In this document: piece by piece, positions 42,855-51,256 of the stretch | How the letters are laid out: every line of letters begins with the position of its first letter | How positions within the stretch are numbered: the stretch's first letter is position 1 | Source: Cyanobacteria bacterium K_Offshore_surface_m2_239 | GTDB taxonomy: Bacteria; Cyanobacteriota; Cyanobacteriia; PCC-6307; Cyanobiaceae | Length of the DNA: 51,256 bases | NCBI GenBank assembly: GCA_016882305.1 | Contig: VGQX01000006.1 | Location: forward strand, 1 to 51,256 | Reading direction: 5' to 3' | Position numbers and translations under genes: made by a program | The notes under the pieces: generated by a model | Told to the model about the DNA's origin: nothing | What the model saw: the letters and a program-made list of their open reading frames with translations, nothing else | Database searches by the model: none

Positions 42855-43570
42855 GGGCGCAACCCGGCCTCCTGGAGCGCCCGATCACGGATGCGACAGC
42901 TGTCGCAAACGCCGCAGGGCTCGGCTTCACCGGCGTAACAGCTCCAGGTGTCGGCGATGGGCACGCCCAGCCGCAGAGCCTCCCGCACGATCGTCAACTT
43001 GTCCATGGCCAGAAGGGGGGCCCAGAGGCGCGGGGCTCGCCCCTCTCGTCCGGCGCGGCTGGCCAGGTCCGCCAGGTGTTGGAAGGCGTCGAGGTAGTCG
43101 GGGCGGCAATCGGGATAGCCGGAGTAATCGATGGCGTTCACCCCCAACACGATGCGCTGCGCCCCGCGGGCTTCCGCCAGGCTGAGGGCCAGAGCGATGA
43201 ACACCGTGTTGCGACCCGGCACGTAGGTGGACGGGATGACATCCGGTTGGACGCCGTCCGTTGGGAGGGGTTGGGTGGTGTCGGTGAGGGAGGAGCCGCC
43301 CCAGGCCGCCAGATTCACGGACACCCGCAGATGCTCGCTGAGGGCGAAGTGGCCGGCCAGACGCTCGGCGGCTTCCAGCTCCCGCCGATGGCGCTGGCCA
43401 TAATCAAAGGAGAGGGCGATCACGCGGAAGCCGGCCTCCAAGGCCAGGGCGGTGGCGGTGGCGGAATCCAACCCACCGGAGAGGAGGGCGACGGCTGTCG
43501 GCGGGGTGGGGAAACCAGGCGGGCTCTGACGCGCGCTTGAAGCCGTACTGGGGCCGGGGCTGGTGGACAC
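42851..43570 (-). CDS. queC: 7-cyano-7-deazaguanine synthase
   Basis: 239 residues from GTG 43570; GTG 43594 has a slightly better upstream GTAGG. PP-loop [18 protein letters not shown], then [62 protein letters not shown] and the zinc site [20 protein letters not shown]. Converts carboxy-deazaguanine with ammonia and ATP to preQ0 in the queuosine pathway. The stop overlaps pabB by 4 bases. Separated from queE by an oppositely oriented ecotin gene. Confidence 0.95.
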   Translation of the reverse strand: MSTSPGPSTASSARQSPPGFPTPPTAVALLSGGLDSATATALALEAGFRVIALSFDYGQRHRRELEAAERLAGHFALSEHLRVSVNLAAWGGSSLTDTTQPLPTDGVQPDVIPSTYVPGRNTVFIALALSLAEARGAQRIVLGVNAIDYSGYPDCRPDYLDAFQHLADLASRAGREGRAPRLWAPLLAMDKLTIVREALRLGVPIADTWSCYAGEAEPCGVCDSCRIRDRALQEAGLRP

Positions 43571-43609
43571 CCCAAGGAGGGAAGCTGGAGTCACCCTACA
43601 GAATCGAGC

Positions 43610-44182
43610 GTGAATGCCTCCGTCGTGTCCCTGATGGCCCTGCCGATCCCCGTACCGCACGGCTGCCTGCCCTCCCTCTCTCGCGGCCTGATCGGCGCAG
43701 TCCTGGTGAGCGGGGCGCTGTCCGGGGCCCTGTTCGCGAGTCCTGCGGAGGCGGCCCCCCAACCCGACCTGCGTCCCTACCCCCCGGCCGCCCCGGGCGA
43801 GCGCCGCTGGTTCATCCGCGTCGACAGCCCGCCCGGCGCGCCAGCGGGTCCGCCGATGGACCAGCGGGTGGAGCTCGTCATCGGTCGCTCCATGCGCGTG
43901 GATTGCAACCGGCATCTGCTGCAGGGGACCCTGGTGGAGGACACCGTGCCGGGCTGGGGCTATCCGTTGTTTCGGGTGAAGGGCGGCAGCCAGCTGATCT
44001 CCACCCGCATGGCCTGCCCCGGACAGGCGCCTCGACGGGAGTTTGTGGCGCTGGGGGGCAACCCCACCCTGGTGCCCGTGAATCCAAAGCTGCCGATCGT
44101 GGTGGTGGCCCCGAAGGAGCTGGAGGTGCGTTGGCGGTTGTGGCGCCCGGAGCCAGGCCAACAGTCCGCCACACCCTTCTGA
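43610..44182 (+). CDS. eco: Ecotin-family periplasmic serine protease inhibitor with Arg at P1
   Basis: 190 residues from GTG 43610. Signal peptide ([23 protein letters not shown]) ends near residue 49. The body follows E. coli ecotin closely: [50 protein letters not shown]. Cys99 and Cys136 are 37 apart, as the disulfide pair in E. coli ecotin (50 and 87). Aligned on that Cys, the P1 residue (Met84 in E. coli) is Arg133 here, which should favour trypsin-like targets. The mature protein would act in the periplasm as a dimer. On the opposite strand from its queuosine neighbours, so independently expressed. Confidence 0.88.
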   Translation: MNASVVSLMALPIPVPHGCLPSLSRGLIGAVLVSGALSGALFASPAEAAPQPDLRPYPPAAPGERRWFIRVDSPPGAPAGPPMDQRVELVIGRSMRVDCNRHLLQGTLVEDTVPGWGYPLFRVKGGSQLISTRMACPGQAPRREFVALGGNPTLVPVNPKLPIVVVAPKELEVRWRLWRPEPGQQSATPF

Positions 44183-44301
44183 GGAGGGTTGGAGGTCGAA
44201 TCGGGGCGCGCGCCACAGCCGCCCTTGCGCGCGCGTTGGGGCCGCAGGCGGTCACCGTGAACCGCGCGGCCGGCCACGCCGGCGGGACCACCGAACGAGG
44301 G

Positions 44302-45009
44302 TCAGCGCACCCCCAACCACTTGTGGGTTTGCAGGCTGAGGCGCCAGACGGGATGGCGTTGGACATGGGCGATGGCCAGACGCTCCCCCTCGGCTTGGCC
44401 CCAGGCGGGTTGGAGGAGCTGAACCGGGCCAGCGTCGGCCTCGGGGGTGCTGTTGGCGTTGCTGTTGGCCTCCTCCAACCGCAGGCTTCGGGCCCGGGCC
44501 GCCATCGCTTCGGCGAACGCGAGATCCTCCGGCCGCTCCACCACCACCTTCAGCTCATCGCATGTGGCGAGCAGGGTGTCGAGCGGCGGGCGATGGCGCT
44601 TGGGGGAGAGGGTGATCCAGGCGAAGCGGCCGCTGAGGCGGTGCACACCGCTGGTTTCCAGGTGCAGGGGCAATCCGCTGCCGGCCAGGGCCTCGCAGAG
44701 GGGAGCCAGATCGTGCTGGAGCGGCTCGCCGCCCGTGATCACGACAAAGGCGGCGCCTTCCGCTCGAGCCCGCGCCGCCTCCGCCGCCAGTTCGACCAGA
44801 GGACGCCGTGGATGGGCGGACTCCGGCCAGGAGTGCTTGGTGTCGCACCAGGGGCAGCCCACGTCGCAGCCGGCCAGGCGCAGAAAAAAGGCACTCCTCC
44901 CCATGTGCAAGCCTTCTCCCTGCAAGGAGTGGAAGGTTTCCACCACCGGCAGAGCGGAAACGGGGCTGGCGGGAGTTGCCTGTGACTGGAGGTGGGCCAG
45001 AGGCTTCAC
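44302..45009 (-). CDS. queE: 7-carboxy-7-deazaguanine synthase
   Basis: 235 residues from GTG 45009. Radical SAM enzyme: ETFHSLQGEGLHMGRSAFFLRLAG, cluster motif CDVGCPWCD (C-x3-C-x2-C), VVITGGEPLQHDLAPLCEAL and LHLETSGVHR, then ITLSPKRHRPPLDTLLATCDELKVVVE. Rearranges carboxytetrahydropterin to carboxy-deazaguanine, the step before QueC. The 119-base gap to the convergent ecotin gene holds only GC-rich sequence. Confidence 0.94.
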   Translation of the reverse strand: MKPLAHLQSQATPASPVSALPVVETFHSLQGEGLHMGRSAFFLRLAGCDVGCPWCDTKHSWPESAHPRRPLVELAAEAARARAEGAAFVVITGGEPLQHDLAPLCEALAGSGLPLHLETSGVHRLSGRFAWITLSPKRHRPPLDTLLATCDELKVVVERPEDLAFAEAMAARARSLRLEEANSNANSTPEADAGPVQLLQPAWGQAEGERLAIAHVQRHPVWRLSLQTHKWLGVR

Positions 45010-45387
45010 GGGGGCAGTCTGAGGCGGATGGTCTTGTGTGTTGTTCTAAAGCCTGGCAGGCCCAGCGAGTGCAAATGCCGAGGCAGCCTCAAGACAACAT
45101 CCATGAAGCCACGATAGCCCGCATGGAACTTGACTTCGTCAGACTGAGAGCCACAAGTGTCAATCAGATAAGCGAAAGCCCTACCAGAACCATTATTCGC
45201 CGGACTGTAAAATGCACCCAAATACTTATTACTATATGACAACGAGCACGACGCCGATAGACACCTTTATCTCGATTCTCTTCGGCTGAGTCTAAAGACG
45301 GGAGTCGGATCGCACGTCGAGACCGAGCGTGCTGGTGTCCACCAAGAACAACCGCGCGTTGTGCGCCAATGCCAGAGCTTGCCCCCC
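45010..45387. other. Gene-free gap between queE and pyrG, AT-richer than its flanks
   Basis: 378 bases without a convincing gene. A minus-strand frame of 78 codons (45006-45242, TTG start, no ribosome binding site) is open but has no recognisable protein character. A short stretch near 45300-45370 reads LFLVDTSTLGLDV on the minus strand. A decayed transposase or other remnant is possible but cannot be supported. Confidence 0.35.
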
Positions 45388-47139
<1,752 letters not shown>

Positions 47140-47181
47140 TTAGTCACGGGGTGGATCCGGCCCTGGCCGCGGGGCGGCGCC

Positions 47182-48138
47182 TCAATCCAGGCTGTCCAGA
47201 AATTCCCGCAGGCGTTGGCTCTGACAGGGCTCGCGCAGCTTCACGAGCGCCTGGACCTCGATCTGGCGGACGCGCTCGCGGGAGAGGCGCAGGTCCGCAC
47301 CGATCTCATTGAGGGTGCGGGGCTGGTCGTCCCTCAAGCCGAAGCGCTCCCGCAGCACCAGGGCTTCCCGCTCGCTGAGCTCCCCGAGGAGCGCTTCCAT
47401 CGCTTCGTGGAAGTGTTGGCGGATCAGGTGTTGCTCCGGGGAATGGTGGACGTCCTCCAACAGGTCCATCAGCTCCGACTCTCCACCGGCCCCCGCCGGA
47501 CCATCGAGAGAGACGGGCTGGGGCCGGCGTTCGAGCGTGTGGCGCAGCACGGTTTCGCTGAGGCCCAGCTCCGCGGCCAGCTCAGCCAGCGTGGCCGAGC
47601 GCCCGAGACGCTGGGCCAGCTCTCGCTGAGCCTTGCGGATGCGGCTCAGTTTCTCATTCACATGGGAGGGGAGGCGAATGGTGCGGCTCTGGTTGGCGAT
47701 GGCGCGGGTGATGCCCTGGCGGATCCACCAATAGGCAAAGGTGGAGAAGCGGAAGCCGCGGGTGGGATCAAAACGCTCCACCCCCCGCTCCAGCCCGAGG
47801 GTGCCCTCCTGCACCAGATCGAGCAGCTCCATGCCCTGCGACTGATATTTCTTGGCCACGGCCACCACCAGGCGCAGGTTGGCCTGAATCATGCGCTCCT
47901 TGGCGCGGCGGCCCTGGCGCAGGATTTGGCGCAGGGCTGGTTCGCTCATCTCGCACGCCCGCGCCACCGCGGCCAGATCGGCTCCGGGCTTGTCCACCTC
48001 CGGATGCTGATCGAGGATCCGTTGGCGGCTTTGCACCTGGCGGGCGAGGGTGAGCTCCTCCTCCTCCGAGAGCATGGCCACGCGGCCAATGTCCCGGAGG
48101 TATTGACGCACGACGTCAGTGGTGGAGGCGCTGCGCAA
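47182..48138 (-). CDS. Group 2 (RpoD-like) sigma-70 factor
   Basis: 318 residues from TTG 48138, the first start in the frame after an upstream stop. Region 1.2/2.1: DVVRQYLRDIGRVAMLSEEEEL. Region 2.2-2.4: LVVAVAKKYQSQGMELLDLVQEGTLGLERGVE and GFRFSTFAYWWIRQGITRAI. Region 3: IRLPSHVNEKLSRIRKAQREL. Region 4.2: TLNEIGADLRLSRERVRQIEVQALVKLR. Without the long region 1.1 of the primary sigma, it belongs to the nonessential group 2 used by cyanobacteria for nutrient and light responses. Which of the paralogues (SigB to SigE type) is not decided. 66 bases upstream of pyrG, same strand. Confidence 0.92.
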   Translation of the reverse strand: MRSASTTDVVRQYLRDIGRVAMLSEEEELTLARQVQSRQRILDQHPEVDKPGADLAAVARACEMSEPALRQILRQGRRAKERMIQANLRLVVAVAKKYQSQGMELLDLVQEGTLGLERGVERFDPTRGFRFSTFAYWWIRQGITRAIANQSRTIRLPSHVNEKLSRIRKAQRELAQRLGRSATLAELAAELGLSETVLRHTLERRPQPVSLDGPAGAGGESELMDLLEDVHHSPEQHLIRQHFHEAMEALLGELSEREALVLRERFGLRDDQPRTLNEIGADLRLSRERVRQIEVQALVKLREPCQSQRLREFLDSLD

Positions 48139-48567
48139 ATGGGATCGGCAATGCCCTCACCTTCGCTTGACTTTTGCGCCGAGTTGGGAATCAAAGGTTT
48201 TGTTTCGGGATTTGGACGTGTTCGGGCGAGGGGTTCCGCACGGAGGCCGTCGCTTGGCGGCGTGGCGTCAGGAGATCAAGATCAGATGATGAAGAATCAC
48301 GAAGAAAAGTCGGTTGCGTTGTCCCTTCTTTCCGCACTTCTGGCCAAGATTGAACACCTCGCAAGCTGAATCCCTCGGCTTGACGCATGGCAACTGTCCC
48401 CAAGTGACACGCACGGCTGGCTCCGCCTCTTTGTGCGGGTCTTGTCAGCTGTCGATTCCCTCATTCCTCTTTGCGTTCAGACACCCATGGCTTGTTTCTT
48501 CTTCGGCAAACGTGGCCTTCAACCCAGGCAGCCCTCTGCCGCGCCCAGAACAAAGTCGCTCACCCTG
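48139..48567. promoter_or_regulatory. Intergenic region between the sigma factor and the third exported protein
   Basis: About 430 bases, or 350 if the next gene starts at ATG 48487. AT-richer than the genes around it. It must hold the promoters of both divergent genes, but no -35/-10 pair stands out. A possible 27-codon frame lies at 48286-48369. Confidence 0.3.
48286..48369 (+). CDS. Possible small protein (27 residues)
   Basis: ATG ATG start preceded by AGGAG at 48270-48274 (spacer 11-14 bases). The peptide has a charged N-terminus MMKNHEEKS and an amphipathic helix VALSLLSALLAKIEHLAS. It is short and could arise by chance; listed because of the ribosome binding site and the helical pattern. 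Confidence 0.25.
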   Translation: MMKNHEEKSVALSLLSALLAKIEHLAS

Positions 48568-49353
48568 GTGAACGGATGGATCAGAAGCCTCCTGCGGCGG
48601 CCGTTGGCCCAGGGAGTGATCCTTGCGGGCGCCGTCGCAGGAAGCCTTGCCATCCCTGAGGCGGCCAAGGCTTTGGTTTACATCCCGGGTCAAGGCTATG
48701 CCTCCAGCCTGGTGACGGTGATCCAGTGTGGTGCCATTGGCCCCTATGCCGTGCCGCCATGCCCGAATGTCAATTTCAAGCGGCGCGCCAAAAAGGTTTA
48801 TGTCTTCCAGGATCCACCGGGCAGTGGACTGACAAGTTTCACAACCAGCTTTACTTACGATCGCTCCCTGATGACCTTTGATCCGCAAGCCACAAGTTTG
48901 CTCTGTGAGCTTCGCTCGGCGAGTGCCACGTCGTTCTGTCCAGACACCCCAGCGGGAGTGGGCACCCAGGCGCTCGGCACCATTGATGATTTCGACGTCG
49001 ATCAAACGGGTCTGACGATTCAGGACGATCCCCTGAATTCTTCCGTCTCGATTGGCTTCACCTCACCGACACCGATTCTGTTCACGGGAGAGCGCAATTT
49101 CCTCGCCCTCGCCTTTGACCTGCAGGTGCCGCTTGAAGCCGGAGCGTCCATCGCCTACAGCACCACCCCCTTGAGCGATGCTTCGTTCTCCCTCACCAAT
49201 TTCAACTGTGACGTGGACTGCACCTCCAGCAATCCCGCCGTTGCCTTCAAACTCAACCCCGTCCCCGCTCCCCTGGCCGTGGGCGGCCTGCCGGTGATGG
49301 TGCGGGTCAGCCGTCGCCTGCGGCGGCGGATTCGGCTGGCGACCATCGGTTGA
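48568..49353 (+). CDS. Exported protein with a variant C-terminal sorting tail (3)
   Basis: 261 residues from GTG 48568, which places a signal peptide (RPLAQGVILAGAVAGSLAIP) at the N-terminus; ATG 48487 would give 288. The body is beta-like, Thr/Ser/Phe-rich, with Cys residues and stretches such as FTTSFTYDRSLMTFDP and ALAFDLQVPLEAGASIAYS, reminiscent of cohesin- or choice-of-anchor-like domains, not assignable. The end VPAPLAVGGLPVMVRVSRRL plus RRRI matches the layout of the tails at 24.6 and 26.7 kb (VPxPL, hydrophobic run, basic end) but with a different hydrophobic core. Convergent with aspS, 18 bases apart. Confidence 0.65.
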   Translation: MNGWIRSLLRRPLAQGVILAGAVAGSLAIPEAAKALVYIPGQGYASSLVTVIQCGAIGPYAVPPCPNVNFKRRAKKVYVFQDPPGSGLTSFTTSFTYDRSLMTFDPQATSLLCELRSASATSFCPDTPAGVGTQALGTIDDFDVDQTGLTIQDDPLNSSVSIGFTSPTPILFTGERNFLALAFDLQVPLEAGASIAYSTTPLSDASFSLTNFNCDVDCTSSNPAVAFKLNPVPAPLAVGGLPVMVRVSRRLRRRIRLATIG

Positions 49354-49371
49354 ACCTGGCGCAAGGGCGGC

Positions 49372-51225
49372 TCAGGCCTCCTCCTCCACCCAGGTGCTCG
49401 CCACATGCAGCTCGCCCAGCTGCTTCGCGTTGACGCCCGCCGGCGCCCTGGTGAGGAGGCAACGGGCCTGCTGGGTTTTTGGGAAGGCGATAGTGTCGCG
49501 GATCGATTCCTCGCCCGCCAGCAGCATCACCATCCGATCCAGACCGAAGGCGATGCCGCCGTGGGGTGGGGCGCCCATGTCGAGCGCCTCCATCAAAAAG
49601 CCGAACTGCGCTTCCGCCTCCTCCAAAGGCAGGCCGATCGTCTGCAACACCTGGCGCTGCAGGGCGGAATCATGAATGCGCAGGGAGCCGCCGCCCAGCT
49701 CCAAGCCGTTGAGCACCAGGTCGTAGGCGCGGGCGCGGGCGGTGGGCAGGCGTTCCGACCAGGACTCTGGATCGTCGCCGAGATCCTCGGCGTTGGGGGC
49801 GCAGAAGGGGTGGTGGATCGCTTCGAGGCGGTGTTCGTCGGCGTTGAATTCGAACATCGGGAAATCGACGACCCAGAGGAAGTTCCAGGTGCTGTTGTCG
49901 CGGTCGGCGGGCACCAAGCCCAACTCCCGCGCCAGAAACTGCCGCACCCGATCCAAGGCTTTGTTCACCGTGGCGGTGTCGCCAGCGCCAAAGAGCAGCA
50001 GGGTGCCGGGGGTCGCGCCGGTGCGGGCCAACAGCTCCGCCTTCTGGGCGTCGCTGAGGTTGTCCTTGATGGCGCCGATGGTGTCGATCTCGCCGCCCTC
50101 CCGCACGCGGATGAACGCCAGTCCCCCCGCGCCCGCCGCCTGGGCCTCGCCGAACACGTCGCCCCCCGGCTTGATGCGCACGTTGCTGATCGCCTCGTTG
50201 CCGCCCGGCACGGCGATGCACTTGACCGCGCCACCGGCCGCCACGGCGCCGCTGAACACCTTGAAGCCCATCCCGGCGACGATGTCGCTGACGTTCACCA
50301 GCTCCAGGCCATAGCGGGTGTCGGGCCGATCGGTGCCATAGCGCTCCATGGCCTCCGTCCAGGTGAGGCGGGGGAAAGGCTGCGGCAGATCCACCCCCTT
50401 CACGGCCTTCCAGATGGCGCGGATCAACCTCTCGTTGAGTTGCAGGATCTGCTCCTGCTCCAGGAAGCTCATCTCCATGTCCAGCTGGGTGAACTCCGGC
50501 TGGCGATCAGCCCGCAGATCCTCATCACGGAAGCAGCGGGCGATCTGGTAGTAGCGCTCCAGACCGCCCACCATCAGCAGCTGCTTGAAGAGCTGGGGCG
50601 ACTGGGGCAGGGCAAACCACTCGCCGCCGCACACCCGGCTCGGCACCAGGTAGTCGCGGGCGCCTTCGGGGGTGGAGCGGGTGAGCACGGGGGTTTCCAC
50701 CTCGATGAAGCCCTCGCCCTCCAGAAAGCCGCGGATCGCCCGCACCGTCTGATGACGCAAGCGCAGGTTGCGGGCCATGCGCTCGCGGCGCAGATCGAGA
50801 TAGCGGTGCTTGAGCCGCAGCTCCTCCCGCACCGCCTCGTCATCGTGCACGGACACCGGGAAAGGGAGCACGCCCTTGACGCTGTTCAGCACGGTGATCG
50901 CGGTGGCCAGCACCTCGATGGCGCCGGTGGCGAGGCGCTCGTTCACCGATTCCAACGGGCGGGCCCGCACCGTGCCCTCCACCCGCAGCACGGTCTCGTT
51001 GCGCAGGTGGCTGGCGGTTTCAAACACCGCCGCGAAGGCCTCACGCGTCGCGACCTCACCGCCTGCAAGCTCGGGATCCACCGTGATCTGCACCGTGCCG
51101 CTGCGATCCCGCAGATCGATGAAGATCACCCCGCCGTGGTCGCGGCGCCGATCCACCCAGCCGCAGAGCTGGACGGCCTGGCCGACCTGGTCGGCCCGCA
51201 GATCGCCGCACCCGTGGCTGCGCAT
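49372..51225 (-). CDS. aspS: Aspartyl-tRNA synthetase
   Basis: 617 residues from ATG 51225 ([15 protein letters not shown]). OB-fold anticodon domain: [30 protein letters not shown]. Class II motifs: [25 protein letters not shown], then [44 protein letters not shown] (motif 2), a bacterial GAD insert around residues 290-400, and [22 protein letters not shown] (motif 3). Charges tRNA-Asp; whether it is discriminating or also charges tRNA-Asn is not decided here. Promoter lies beyond the right edge. Confidence 0.97.
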   Translation of the reverse strand: MRSHGCGDLRADQVGQAVQLCGWVDRRRDHGGVIFIDLRDRSGTVQITVDPELAGGEVATREAFAAVFETASHLRNETVLRVEGTVRARPLESVNERLATGAIEVLATAITVLNSVKGVLPFPVSVHDDEAVREELRLKHRYLDLRRERMARNLRLRHQTVRAIRGFLEGEGFIEVETPVLTRSTPEGARDYLVPSRVCGGEWFALPQSPQLFKQLLMVGGLERYYQIARCFRDEDLRADRQPEFTQLDMEMSFLEQEQILQLNERLIRAIWKAVKGVDLPQPFPRLTWTEAMERYGTDRPDTRYGLELVNVSDIVAGMGFKVFSGAVAAGGAVKCIAVPGGNEAISNVRIKPGGDVFGEAQAAGAGGLAFIRVREGGEIDTIGAIKDNLSDAQKAELLARTGATPGTLLLFGAGDTATVNKALDRVRQFLARELGLVPADRDNSTWNFLWVVDFPMFEFNADEHRLEAIHHPFCAPNAEDLGDDPESWSERLPTARARAYDLVLNGLELGGGSLRIHDSALQRQVLQTIGLPLEEAEAQFGFLMEALDMGAPPHGGIAFGLDRMVMLLAGEESIRDTIAFPKTQQARCLLTRAPAGVNAKQLGELHVASTWVEEEA

Positions 51226-51256
51226 GGTTGAACCGCAAAACAATTGGGGATTTTCA

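Noticed and set aside
45006-45242. 78-codon minus-strand frame between queE and pyrG
   Set aside because: TTG start without a ribosome binding site, no domain, no composition typical of the neighbouring genes; described only as part of the gap.
49405-51231. Open frame of about 600 codons on the plus strand
   Set aside because: Antisense shadow of aspS; composition rich in His, Gln, Gly and Ala with no domain.

Overview
The window reads as chromosomal DNA of a cyanobacterium, most likely a high-GC picocyanobacterium of the Cyanobium/Synechococcus type. The evidence is the cyanobacterial nitrate transporter with its two-domain NrtC, a ferredoxin-type nitrite reductase, the complete urtABCDE and urease sets, a group 2 sigma-70 factor, an HpsJ-like protein next to exported proteins with a cyanobacterial C-terminal sorting tail, and a pyrG-queE-queC-pabB-pabC block. 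Species cannot be named from the sequence alone. No rRNA, tRNA, CRISPR array or intact insertion sequence was seen.

Layout. 1-1900: a divergent HlyD-type adaptor (cut by the edge) and a TolC-type outer membrane protein. 1821-10203 (minus): anthranilate-phosphoribosyltransferase-like gene, nitrate-reductase-associated gene, nrtABCD and a glycerate kinase. 10538-14778 (plus): nirA, a HEAT-repeat/CbiX fusion and cobA, that is nitrite reductase plus siroheme-making genes, with a small antisense gene between. 14934: cupin-like gene. 15551-23606 (minus): five tightly packed genes encoding a circularly permuted ATP-grasp protein, an alpha-E protein, a transglutaminase, glycogen phosphorylase and a DUF2126 amidoligase-like protein. 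23917-26777: an AT-richer patch with two sorting-tail proteins around an HpsJ-like membrane protein. 26888-37904: ureDABC (minus) divergent from ureEFG and urtABCDE (plus). 37940-39488: formamidase and its FmdB-type partner. 39571-40662: two divergent exported proteins of unknown function. 40642-45009: queE, an ecotin gene on the opposite strand, then queC-pabB-pabC overlapping end to start. 45388-51225: pyrG, a sigma factor, a third exported protein and aspS.

How it works together. About half of the window is nitrogen acquisition: nitrate and nitrite uptake, nitrite reduction with its siroheme cofactor, urea uptake and hydrolysis, and formamide hydrolysis all end in ammonium. Candidate NtcA sites (GTA-N8-TAC) lie upstream of fmdA (perfect 14-base consensus), urtA (one mismatch, with a TAN3T box exactly 22 bases on), nrtA and nirA (weaker), suggesting common control by nitrogen status. 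The five-gene ATP-grasp/alpha-E/transglutaminase/GlgP/DUF2126 block is the best candidate for an incompletely described system. It resembles the predicted peptide-ligation cassettes known from comparative genomics, but here glycogen phosphorylase is translationally coupled in the middle. The ecotin has arginine at the position aligned with the P1 methionine of the E. coli inhibitor.
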